Shown: positions 10,616 to 22,800 of the stretch, one piece after another
Position numbering within the stretch: position 1 is the first letter of the stretch
Layout: each line of letters starts with the position of its first letter
Origin: Gavia stellata
Lineage: Eukaryota > Chordata > Aves > Gaviiformes > Gaviidae
Assembly (NCBI RefSeq): GCF_030936135.1
Contig: NC_082598.1
Coordinates: 27,274,687 to 27,338,686 of the forward strand
Reading direction: 5' to 3'
DNA: 64,000 nucleotides
Position numbers and translations under genes: made by a program
Notes under the pieces: model-generated
The model's database searches: none
What the model was told of the DNA's origin: nothing
The model's input: only the letters and a program-made list of their open reading frames with translations

Positions 10616-13600
10616 AATTTCACGCCACTTCAGCACATGATTAGATCAGATTTAAATGGATGGACTTTACCTATGACTGTTTGGAAGGACAAATCTAATT
10701 ACCCTGATTGTCTTTCCATGTATTCTTTATCTTTTCTAAGTTCTAAGCTCTTATTGATTATCAGTGGCCACAAAAACCAGTTGGATAAAATATGCATATA
10801 CTTTTTTTGGCAATTATTAAAAAGCTAGATTAATCTAATTAAATTATATAGAATAAAATAAAAAATAGAGGGATTAATTATATAAACTGGAGCCCTTGGA
10901 GCATTTGCCTTCTATGTTTGGAATTGGATATGTTGTGATGAATAAACACCAATGAATAAAAATGCCCCCTCCAAAAAAACCCAAAAAATGTCTACAGAAG
11001 ACATGTCAGTCTATTGTGTTTAAACAATTTAATATCAAATACAAAATATCAAAAATATTTCCACAAACCCCTATCATGTAATCATCCATCCAGTTTTCTG
11101 TGACTGAATTTCTGAATGGGATCTCACAAAGAATGCAGAAAGTTACTGATTTCAGTTTATCTGTACCACAAAGTGCTTTTGAAAATTCAGCATCTGGAGC
11201 ATGTGGTAAATGATCATGAAGAATTTATGTAATATAATAAATGAGACCACTGGAACCTACCCTGGTTAGGAAGACATACTGGATTGTGTAAGAACTGTCT
11301 AAAATCAAAAGCTTCTCTCTGAAGTCTCCTCTAATTTTAACAAGGATTTCTATAAACGCCTGTAAAACATTTACTACCTAGGTACTTTTGTAACGGTCTT
11401 AAGAGCACAGATGATCCTGACAGACATGAACAAATGCCTAAAGATGCCTATGGATGAAACCAGAGACAGCTTTGTGGGTGCAGAGAACAAAAAAAGTGCA
11501 GCCCCCACATTTGCTGTAGTTGTGAGAAAAGTTTTGTATGTGAATGGGGTGAGATTCCCCACATTCTGACTGGTACATTTATGTCAAGGGAAGATATTTA
11601 GTCTTTGGCTTCTGTGACCTTCGGATAGAAGCAGAAAATTTCTTGGTGGTTCATTTTCATTCAGCTTCTACAGCTTGCAACCCTAATTATTCCTCTGCAA
11701 ACATCTACTTATGCTGAATGAGTGGCAGAAATGTAACGCTGTCGTGAATATCTCTGGTGAAAAAGGCTGGACCAGAGATTATAGTGTTATTAGTCTTTAG
11801 TTATTAGTGCAGTACCGTGTCAAGTGTTACCGTCACCAAACTTTGTAGGGTTTTTGCTCAGTTCATATAACAGACATTATTTCAGAAAGGGAATATTTCT
11901 TTGCACATTTCTATGCATACATACAGCTAAGATTCCTTGCATCATGAACTGAACTTCTCCTTGGGAAAGCTCACAACTTTGGGATTTTGTCCTCTTTTTA
12001 TTCCCTTGTTGTAGCTCGTGATTAGTAGGGGAAAAGGAGGCTTTTACCAACAACTCAGTACTGAGTTCAGCATTGATCAATACACCTCCAGAAACTTCTT
12101 CAAGCTTGCAAGAGGATGCTTATCAATCTTTCCTGCTGTGGTATTTCTAATCAGGCAGTACAGGTAGTCGAAAGTTCACATCTATAATTCACCGTGTTCC
12201 TCCATTTGTTGATACGGTCTCTTGCTGCAGAATTCTAAAATCTTCCAAATCTTCCTTGCATTTATTAGAACAGTTGCCCATCTTTCTTTCCATTCTTAAG
12301 CTTCCAGTATTTTTCATGTCCTTAGTGGGTTGGACATTGCAAATAAAATACACCGGTAAGGCTGATCTCTGATTCAATCACAGGCCAAGCCTTTTGCCAT
12401 ACCTCCAGTCTTTAAAAAGATATATATATATTTATCGTAGTTCTTTGTATCATCTTAAGCTTACACTTGCAGCCTCTGTGTCACGTATCTTAATAACACA
12501 GGGATATACCGAAATGCTGAAAGTTACCAAAATGCTGACGCAGAAAGCAACTGGAAGGAATATCTTCCTATTTTGCACATCTTCAGAAAGGTTGTGGTCT
12601 CTCTTTTTCACTGCTTTGGCAGGCACTCAGTGATTAAAAGGGTAATCCTTCCAGGAAGAGTGAGTAAATGGAAACTCCAGCTGTGAGGGAAAAGAAAGAA
12701 GACCATGTTTGATATTGCTACAGACCATCGAGCAAAAATCACAAAGCAATCTGGTAGAGAGAGACAGAAGACTTCTGTTTCTTTTTCTGAAAAATGTTAC
12801 AGGCATTGACCCGATGTCCTTTATTGTTTCTTGAGATTTGGACAGCCAGCTTGAGATAACCACAAACAAGAACCAAATTGTTCATTACAACTTTGCATAA
12901 AAACTTATTTTAGCTTTGCGTTATACACTACTGATACAAATAATGGAGCTAGTTTGGCTATGAGGAACTGCAATCCTATCGACCTTGGAGGAATGTTCTC
13001 TCTTTTATTCGAAATAAATGAAAACTGTATACAGATGTTAGCAACAGTATCTTCTTTCAAATCAAGAAGAACAAAATAGATAAATCATTATCTGAACCTC
13101 AAGTGCTCCATGCTGCAAGGTGGTGAACACCACATAAACAATATTACATCAGCTTCTGTTAAAATGATTAAGAATTGAGGGCACTGGAGACCACAAAAGA
13201 TTGCATGCTTCTGATGGTGATGCTATTACAAAGACAATAAAAAGTTCAAATTTAAAACAATCTGTAATGCAAAATACTGGTTTTATAAAATATTTTATTA
13301 TGCCTGTCAAAAGTTATTTAATAATAATTGTTGTTTATAAAATATATCCACAGCATCTGTAACAAGGTTCTCAGTAATTAACTGGAAATACCAAAAAAGC
13401 CTCCCTCTTCTTTGGATATTCAAACAGGCTTCAAATTAGATATGGAGCGTTGCAAATTATTTCATCTGAAAACACATAGTGACTATGAAGGACAGTGGCA
13501 ATGTGGACTCAAGAACTGTGGATTCTGTTTCCAGCCCAGCTATGCTACTGCTTGTGTCTCTACAAGTAAATTATCAGCCTTTTTGACACAAGGTCTTCAT

Positions 13601-16239
13601 TGAACATCTAATTTATAATGATGTTGTGAGCATTAGTAAACTTGCAGTGTGTCTGGAGAGTTTCAGCCAGAGCTGAACAAATGCAAAGCATTGCCTATTT
13701 TCTTTCATCTATTTCTAAAATATGTGTATGATTTTATAGACATACTAAGGTGTTTTATTTTTTTTTCCTTGAAGACTTCAAAGTGGGTTAGTGGAAGTAG
13801 GTGTATACGTTTGGGCGCGAAAGGTCAAAATATATCTCTTTGCATCCGTAACTTTTTAAATTAAGAGAGAGCTGATTCCAGGTATCATTACTGCCAATAA
13901 TTCTCTTATAAATTTACTGGAGGGCAACAAAGAGATGTGTTAGTTACAATTTCAGATATGTCTGTGCTGATCGTGTTGGTCTGCCACGGAGGAGAAATGG
14001 GACTATATTGCTAATGAGGTAGATAAGTCCTCAGCAATTACAATGATATTCTTCTAAATATCTGAACTATCAATCATCAATGAAAGCAAACTGGTGCTTT
14101 GATGGTCCGGAAGAATCCTTACAACGGTTGTAAACCAAATCATTAATAACGCAGGAATCAATTTCTGCCCCTCCTCTCTGCTCAGTCAGCAATACTATAG
14201 CAGAGGAGAATTGGGAAAGGGAGAAGCCAATAGCTGAAACTTGATTGCTTAAGATATAATTTAATGTCTTCTCTCAAGTTAAAGTGAACAGTAGCATGGT
14301 CCGAATCACCCCACAGGAGAGACTGTATCGAATGAGAAGCAACAACAGACGTAGAACAAAAATGAAGGGGAAAGTTGGGAAAATTAAAAATGATATAAAC
14401 CAAAGGGGACTTCTTGGCTGTAAAGGGCCAAGTATGATATTCCTTATTAAATTTTCCAAAGTATGGCACTTTTAAGCCATTAACTTTTGGGACTAAACAA
14501 TGGTTTAACTTTCTATTTAAATGAAATTAAGGCAAATCTGTGAAAGACAACTTTTACTAAAAGAAAATATAAAATTTAGTGTTATGACTGACAGCCAGCA
14601 AACCAGACTCTAGAAACGAATGTTTTGCATGTCCATTCAGTCCTTCCTAAATTACATGTGCTAAGAAATAAATAAGCACTTCTGATAAAGACATGGATTT
14701 GTCATCTTAGGTCTGCTTAAGAAATACATAATCTTGAAGACTGATCAGAAGGTTTTTTCCCTTGTGACATTTCAGTTTGGCAGCATTAAACGTCTGGTGG
14801 TCTTCAATGTGTATTTCAACATTTCAGCTGCATCTAAAGAAATCTCCTGGATATATTAATATTTCCTTTTGTAATGAAGAAAATAATCTGGTAATGGTAA
14901 AACTTAATTTACTGGGGCAATATTCAAAGCCTTAATTTTGGTTTAGCGTGTTTGTCAGTCTTTTTATTACACATCTGAGAACACTGAGCAGACACACTGA
15001 GAGTCCTAATTCTCTAGTGCTGTTTACCCATAGCATCTCCTCCACCTGTAGAAAAATGGTCCCAAAATAACAGGTAGTTCTTATGCCTACTTTGCAGCCA
15101 CTTCAGTGAGAGATGAGCGGCTGGGAAAAGAAGTGGAAAACCTGGTTCTGCTTCTTCAATTTGAAAGTGTTAATTAGGCTCAAGCCTTAGTTTACTTGTA
15201 ATTGTTGTGGTATTAGAAGCCTTATCAGCTGACTCTTCTTTTGCTCCTTCCCCGTCAAAGTACTTCATTACACGTTCTCCTGATGTCTTCCCGAGTCTCT
15301 TCCAATCCATTTTCAAGTTTAATCATCATAAGCCAGAAATGAGGCTGATTGTGGATGTTGGCTCCAACATCCTTGGTCACAAAAATACGTCTTGTTTGCT
15401 GCTAAACAGTAATTGAAAACATCTGGGAACGATTAGAAACTGGAGCAGATGGCTTGCTGTCCTGGAACCCATGCTGCCAGAAGGGGGAACCTGCTACACA
15501 TCCTTGAGAGAAACCCAGGCGTACAAACCATGTGAGGCTACAGGGGATAAAAGTCAAGGGTGTCGGTCTTGAGGCCCGCACTTTGTTTTCTTTTACTTCA
15601 ATATCACTTCAGCAGAATTATACTAGGTTTACAGACTTCCAGCTGAAAACAGAAACGTGTTTGCGTAGCTATCCAGCCCAGATCATTACAAAAAGAATCA
15701 ATATTAAGACAAGGGTCAGATGAAGGGAGGATTGACCCTTCCCAAGATCTCGCAAATGGCATATGCTGCATGCTACAGAGTGAGCAGGAGGCTTCTGCTT
15801 TGTGCTGTCCAGCTTGGTCCTCCTATCGATGTTGCTGATGTACCCGTACTTGATTAAAGCTCTGTAGCTTTAAGGTGTAATGATTATTGACCAAAGATTT
15901 CATAAACTTATTTCAGAGCTGCTGCCCTTTGATTTAATACTACTTACAGTATGAATGTTTGGGCACATGCAGCTTTGAAAAGGCTTCTTTTTTTTTGCCT
16001 TTCTACATTATAGGGAACCAGTAACACTAAACCACAAGGACACAGCCTGAGGCGGCATGATTATTTAATTCACACATGGCATCACTGTTGTGTGACATCA
16101 CCGTGCTCCCACAGCATCACGTAACTGGAGAGCACGCTGCCTGGGACCGTTACGATTCCCATCCACCTCGCTGACACACAGCACTAGGTCTGCGTCTGGC
16201 TACAACGCTCTGGAAAGCCTGTTTGGCCCTCAGTGAGCA
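10616..16239. other. Intergenic DNA upstream of TMEM33
   Basis: I find no exon, RNA gene or complete repeat. Short ORFs such as 14182-14469 and 15532-15723 lack domains, codon bias or splice context. A short TA run lies at 12419-12430. Distal regulatory elements for TMEM33 or a gene further left may be present but cannot be recognised from one sequence. Confidence 0.55.
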
Positions 16240-16523
16240 AACATTCCCCAAACCGGCACCGAAGCGAGCGTTAGTATTGTTGCTGTTAGTGTCACAACAC
16301 AGACGTTCCTCCATATAGACCCTGCAGAGCTCGGGCCCGCTGTGGACAGCGGGGCCCCAGGGGCCGGCGAGGCGCCGCACCGGAGGGGCTGCGGCGGAGG
16401 AAGGGGCCATCCTCCTTCCCGGTGGCCTCGCCCCAGCAGACGCATTCCCGGACTCGAGGGGGCGCCGCTCCCGGCGGAGCCGATGGCCGGAGCAGCCCCA
16501 CGCCACCTCCCAGCAAGGCCTTG

Positions 16524-16607
16524 TGACGTCGGCAGGCGCGGTCGGAAGCGTCACGTCGCCGGGCCTACATTGCCCGGCAGGCCCCGCGGCCCGGGAGAAG
16601 TGACGTC
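16524..16607. promoter_or_regulatory. Cluster of CRE/ATF-like sites
   Basis: Two TGACGTC heptamers (16524-16530 and 16601-16607) and a CGTCA half-site (16549-16553) lie within 84 bp, about 150-230 bp upstream of the TMEM33 ATG. Each heptamer matches seven of eight bases of the CREB/ATF consensus TGACGTCA. Between them, 16563-16582 (cctacattgcccggcaggcc) resembles a ZNF143-type 'ACTACAATTCCCAGCATGCC' element. Binding is inferred from motif only. Confidence 0.5.
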
Positions 16608-16669
16608 TGGCCGTATCCGGGGAGCGCGCGGTGGCGGCGTGTGGTGCTTTCCCGTTTGTGGCTCTTGAG

Positions 16670-16746
16670 GTGGGTCGCGGGTGGCGGGGCCGGGAGGAGG
16701 AGCTCGGGAGGCCCCGGCCCCAGCTGAGGCGCTTCTCTCCCCGCAG
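16670..16746 (+). other. TMEM33: Probable short intron in the TMEM33 5' UTR
   Basis: A consensus donor (CTTGAG|GTGGGT) at 16670 and an acceptor with pyrimidine tract (CTTCTCTCCCCGCAG) ending at 16746 bracket a 77-bp GC-rich segment just before the ATG at 16755. If spliced, the coding first exon would begin at 16747, only 8 bases upstream of the start codon. Both signals are good, but no transcript evidence is available here. Confidence 0.45.
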
Positions 16747-16754
16747 GTGCGGCC

Positions 16755-16811
16755 ATGGCGGACTCCACGCAGAACGGGCCCATGCAAGGCGGGGCCGGCG
16801 GCGGAGCCGTG
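16755..16811 (+). CDS. TMEM33: TMEM33 coding exon 1
   Basis: This exon encodes residues 1-19, MADSTQNGPMQGGAGGGAV, and ends in phase 0 at GTG|GTAAGG. The Gly-rich tail replaces a shorter human equivalent. Confidence 0.93.
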
Positions 16812-19800
16812 GTAAGGAGCCTCCGGCCGTGGGGGAGGGAGGGAGGGAGCAGGCCGCAGCGCTGGCCCGGCTCTTGGCGGGGGCTTGAGGGTCCTGGGCT
16901 GGCCGCGGTGCTTCTCCAGCAGCGCGGGCGCCCCTTGTGCTGCTGGGAGGGTCCTGCTGGAGGCGCAGTATGGCGGACTGCTCGCCCGGGTGCGGGCGGG
17001 GGGAAGCAGCTCTTCCACTTTCTGATTGAAGACGTGCTGTTGCTGTGCCGCCGTTCTTGAAAACGCCGCAGTCGAAACGAATTCCGTGTGACTGTAGCTG
17101 TATGTCTGTGCTTATATTGTGCAAGTAAGTCAGTAGATAATGATATGAAGACGCTTGCAGGTTAGTTAGGCTAATTTCTGGTCATTTTCATAAAAAGGGT
17201 CTAGGAACATAGAGTAAGAGAACAGTCTTCAAAAGCTGGTTCAAACTCGGAAAAAAGTTTTGAGCTCTTTCAGGTGAAAGGAAGCTGATGTTTTGACTCT
17301 TTGGCACCTAATGGCCAAAAGCATGCTGTGTTTCATTGGAGCCTTTCTGGTACAGGGACTATATCAGGTGTGAAGAGAACTGTGACTAAGGAGAGCTCAG
17401 CAACAGGGGAGGTGCTAGATTACCATTAAAAACTTTTTTTTTTTTAGGCCAGGAATATGTAGGCCAGAACGATGCCACTTCCCTTATGCTGTAGCTATGC
17501 TAAATTTACCTGACCCCTTCCTTTTTCTTTCCCCTCTGTAAGAAGTGTGGAGTTCTAGCCCCAGGTGGGTGAAGTGTATTCTAAGAAGAACCTTGAAGCA
17601 ATAGATGCAAAAGTCAATCAAGTCGAAAGACCTTGCATGATACATTTTTTAAGCTGGCTGTTTTGTGAGGTTGGTTTGTTTAGAAAAACTATCTCCACAC
17701 AAGATCTTACTACTATATTTTGTTGTAATGTACAAAGGAGCCTTTTGATTCTGAGAGAGCCAAGCTATTTTTGATCTGGTTAGTGATGTCGTATGAGTCA
17801 AGGTTCATACAGAACAAAAAGACCCTCTTTGCTTCAAGCTATAACTTGATTCTATGCAAGGTTAGAGAAAGAATTGCAATTTCATATAGAAGGGGAGAAT
17901 GTTCATTATATGCAAATATTAAGAAACCAACTTCTGTGGGGGTTGGGTTTTCTCTTTTCTTCTAATGTAGCAATTTCTGATGGCTAACAAGTTGGATACA
18001 GCAATGTGGATTTCCCGCTTGTTCACAGTTTACTGCTCAGCTTTATTTGTCCTGCCTCTTTTAGGGTATGTATTGTAATATTATAAAATAGCATTAAAAG
18101 TTTACAAAGTAACTACACTCCCTTTTCATAGAGTTGTTTTTCATGTAAGGGTAAATTTCTATTATTCAGCTTACTTGGATGCTTTTTGTCAGAACAGTTT
18201 ACAGTTTTTTAGACTGATTTAAAACACTTCTAGCTGTGTTTGGAAAATGTGTTGAGCAACTGTAAAGTAGTGGCAAATGCATGTGTTTATTTGTAGTTAT
18301 GGAGTAGTACACTGAGTTTTACCTTTGGCACCTGCAGTAAGTCAGTGTTACCAGTTTTTGAGTTGTGTTTTGGTAATAGTGCTTATGTATGATAGTAGAA
18401 ATACTTCAGGTATTGTGCAATTGTGATGCAATTCTCAAGGGTGGAAGACTTCTGAGCAGGGCTTGGTTCATATGGTAACGTCTCCTCTGATGATTTGCAG
18501 GTTGCATGAAGCAGCAAGCTTTTATCAGCGTGCCTTGCTGGCAAATGCTCTTACTAGTGCCCTCCGACTACACCAAAGGCTACCGCACTTTCAGCTTAGC
18601 AGGGCATTTCTGGCCCAGGCTTTGCTGGAGGACAGCTGCCACTACCTGTTGTACTCTCTTATCTTTGTGAATTCCTACCCTGTTACAAGTATCCTTTACT
18701 TGTGTCACCCTGGTAATGTTTTTAAATATCTTAACTTCATTCTTTTCATCACCTGTGCCATGATTTGAAAAACTAGCTTAAACTAGAATATGTTTGCTAT
18801 TCATAGAACATGTAAAATAGGAGAGGCTTATGTTGATTGATCCATATTCAGGTTAGTCACCTCTATAACTAGTGCATTGCAGTCTCTGACTACTTACATT
18901 TTCTTTTCCTGAGGCTAAGTTCAGTGGATTTTATGACCAGCCTCATGTGATACTTTGAGAAGTTGGTAACTTTCATTTATTACCAGTACAGAGTTTATAT
19001 ATGACTCCTCAATGTAAGTAGGACATATATCATGTAGAGAGACAATTATTCAGTAGTAGCTTTTTCAGAGAAGTTATTAAACAGATAAAGTCTGCAAAAA
19101 AGACTTACTCCTGTGGCTTGTCAAAGGTGACATGTAAGAACTGACTTTTCTTTGTGCCACTTTGTATGTGGACTTAATGTCCTAACCTTAAAATGCCTCT
19201 GGCAGAAGAATGTCTATGTTCTTACTCTCTAAAATCTGAATGGCTGGCAACTGCGTGTTCTTTGGTGAAGAAACACATTTTGTAGCATCTCTTAATAAAA
19301 AATATTATGACTACATGTATATGATAGATTTTAAGAAGTAACCTTACATGTGTCTTTCAGTAGAAATGCACTGGTGTGTAATGGTGTATGTTGTACTTTT
19401 GCATACACACACATTTTGAAGTTAATAAAAATGCATAGTGAAGAGAAGGTGTAAGAAGCAAAGGGAAGAACTGTAAATACAGTTGTTAGACATATACCTG
19501 TCTTAATCCAGTATAGGTCATTCCAGCCAACCTCTTGCAAAGAGCCATCAGGCTGTGACTTGTGTGTTAGCATAACATCATGGAGAAATGAAGCACTTCT
19601 GCAGCCTGTAATTTTCCTTATTGCTTGCTTCAGTGAGTATTTTTCCAGTTCTGCTGTTCTCTTTGCTTCATGCTGCCACATATACAAAGAAGGTTCTTGA
19701 TGTAAGTATGATATGATGTATGATACAATTACTACTGCTGGTATTCTTGGGGTTTATAAACAGGTTTGAGTTGCAGCTATGGTTTCCTTTAGCTACACTA

Positions 19801-22800
19801 GAGGAGTTAGAGTGAAAATGTAGTATGGAATCTCAGCACAGAGAAGCTGATAAGTCTTTCTTTTTGGGTTGTTTTTTGTTTGTTTTTCCCCTTCTGTTAT
19901 GACTCAGTGATATGTTGGAGTTGACACTAATTATTTTTCTTCAAATGCTGTCCTTTGAAGGAAGCAAATGCTGTGTAACAGTTAAGTTGAAACTTAAGAC
20001 ATGTCTTTTCAAGCTAAACCATAGCCTATGAAATGTAATGTTCTGTTTCAGTAGTAAAATAACAAACTGCAGGGTGAGGCTAGGAAGCAAAATACTTGTG
20101 AGGTGGACCTGCTCCTCAATGAACTGCCTTGTGCAGCTTAATGTAACTCCAACCTTTGGTGTTCCTAACTAGGCTATCTTGCTACCATAAGTACTTCCTC
20201 CTAGTGGACAGAATAAGGCTTGTGGCCATCTTTATGCAGTTGAACCTAAAATGGGTGGGTGAGGTAACTGCAACACCTCATGTTTTTAATTGAACTCTAT
20301 GTAATTATGGAGTTCCAAGCTTCTGGTAGCTTTCTTTGGGATACTAATACCAATACTTTTAAAGGACCTAGTCTTAAATGCTGAAATGAGTTGTAAATGA
20401 TAGTTGTTAGCATTTTGATTTCTTTGTGCTAGAGAAGGTAGATGTAACTTGTATGTTTTCTGGTAATCTTTTTTCTTCTTTAAAGGCACGAAGTTCAAAT
20501 AGTCTGCCCTTTCTGAGAAATCTTTTAGAGAAACTGAATGCTAATCAACAGAATATTCTGAAATTTATTGCTTGCAATGAAATTTTCCTGATGCCAGCTA
20601 CAGTTTTTATGCTTTTCAGGTAAGAATTACCGTAAATATTTTCAGAATCAGAAGCTTTCCACATGAGATGACTTTTTGCAGCTGAGTTCTCTGTGGGTCA
20701 TGGATCTCCATTTGTATGATTCTGGCTGACCAAGGCTTGACGTTGCAATCAAATAAAATTAACTCTTAAACTTCTCAAGTTGGTGCATCATGAAATCAAA
20801 AAGCATTCATTCTGATATAACTGAGCACCAAAAAACCCTTCCCTTTCATAGCATGGGTGACACTGTTGGATCAAATCAAAGCTTTTTCAGGCCTGTAATC
20901 TTGTGTTCTCCTACATCGTTCAGTAAGTTTTTCTGGTTGCTGTAATAGTATATTAAGATCTTCAGCTTCACCAAAAGTGAACTCTTATTTTTGACTATTA
21001 GATTCAAGAAATTTAAGTGGCATGAAATTTCATCGTGCTAAAAGTATGTAAGCGGGAGTAGGTTATGTCCTCTCCTGTGTTATTTCTGGTCAGTGACCCT
21101 TGTCCCTTTTTTTATGATTCCATTTGGTTTTGCCTGCTGTGCAGCCTGTTTATTTTAGGGATCTTGAGCATACGCATGTCGGAATCTTACTGAAGTCATA
21201 TAGGCATAACAACCTGCCAGTCACTGAAGTTTGGGTCATTGCCTTTTAATATTTGGAAGGGGAATAACGCCCTTTGTTCTATACAAGTCGTAGTACAGTG
21301 AGAGCATTTGTCCTGAGTGGTCTTGCAGGCAGCAGAAGAGAGGCTTTATTTTCTTGGGAGTTGATAGAATGCATAATTTGTCTTTATCTTTTGATATGTC
21401 AGCTGAACACTTCAATGCTTCAGCCCTGAAGGATCCCATTTCATTTAAGGCTGCTTACCAACTCACAGATACACTCTGTATCCAGTATCTGAAACATTCA
21501 AGTGCTTTAAACTTCTCCTTAGGAGAACTTCTTTTTTTTTTTTCTCTCTCTGGAGAATTTATTATGTGGAGTGTTGCTACTTGATAAGTCATCTAGTAGA
21601 TACTGAAGCTTGTAAAAGGTCATATACCAATTTTTAAAATAATATAATGGTTAAATGCTATTGTGAGAATTTGTTCTTTAAAGTGTTTTAGCATATTAAA
21701 TTGCTTGTAAATACTGTACAGGTGCAAGATTTGCTCTTTTCCCCCTCCTGTAGCTCACTTTGCTTTTCACTTTATATTTTTTCTTCTGGGTAAAGATACT
21801 GCTCATACTTGAAGGAGCTCTAGTTACTGGAACTGTCATGTTCATCTTCAAACAGAGCTTTTTAATATTGTTCTATAAAGAAGCTTCAGTCTTCAAAATT
21901 AAACTAATGATTTTTCTGTGCTTTGCTATGTATGGTTTGTATGCTACCCTTTCATGCTTTCAGCACCATCGTGTGAAAACAGCAGCTTTGTAAAGTATCA
22001 AACCCTACTTTCAGTGTAACTGAAATAGCTGGTTATCAGCTTGGCATTAATATCTCCATGCATCTATAATAGTCTCCAGTGTGTCCTGAGAAGTTTTGCA
22101 AAAGATACTAGAAATATGGTCCAGATACTCAAAGTGCTACAATTAGAGCTGAAAATGCTCTCTGTAACTGGACTAGTTATGTCAGCCAATGTCTGTGCTT
22201 GACCAGCAAGCTTTTTCTTAATACTGAACAGGCATCCACTATCACTTCTGTGATTCTTTGCCCACTACCAGAAATGAGGCATATAAAAAAATTTTCGTAA
22301 GTACAAAATCAATACAAGAACAGCACTTCTTTAACTGCTTCATTGAACAGTTTTATTCTAGAATGTAAGTTTCTGCTTTCCTAAGTATATGGTTATGTAC
22401 TACTTCTTGTTAGATCTAGATCATCTGAACCAATGTGATGCCAATCTAGCTTTTTTTGAGCATAAGTAGTTTGCATGCTTTTATTAGGAAAAGTCCTGGG
22501 TTTTTTTGTCACTACTAAGCTCTACTTCTCTATTCTTTTTCAGTGGGCAAGGGAGCCTGCTTCAGCCGTTCATTTACTATAGGTTTCTTACATTACGCTA
22601 CTCCTCTCGGCGAAATCCGTACTGTCGGTAAGCACTAAATTGATTTTGGAAGTTAATGTTTAACTGCATTGTGTTTAGGCATTCAGAAATTTTTCATTCT
22701 AAAATGAATGTATAACTCAAATTACCATTTAAAGATTTAGTATTATAAAATATGGAATACACCTGGATGCTGAAAAAGAACAGCTGGTTTAAGGTTACAT

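Larger units (their letters stand above)
16240..17060. promoter_or_regulatory. CpG island at the TMEM33 promoter
   Basis: GC content and CpG density rise abruptly from the AT-rich surroundings and fall again after about 17,060. The island covers the upstream region, a probable 5' UTR exon and the first coding exon. There is no TATA box near the expected start, so it is a dispersed housekeeping-type promoter. All long ORFs here (for example the 324-codon minus-strand frame at 16150-17124) are products of low stop-codon frequency in CpG-rich DNA and are not genes. Confidence 0.85.

Noticed and set aside
16150-17124. 324-codon minus-strand ORF across the TMEM33 promoter
   Set aside because: It is Arg/Pro/Ala/Gly-rich, typical of CpG-island DNA read in any frame; it overlaps the true first exon antisense and shows no domain.
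21760-21993. Hydrophobic 77-codon ORF in TMEM33 intron 5
   Set aside because: Its hydrophobicity comes from T-rich intron sequence. TMEM33 exons 5 and 6 join perfectly without it.
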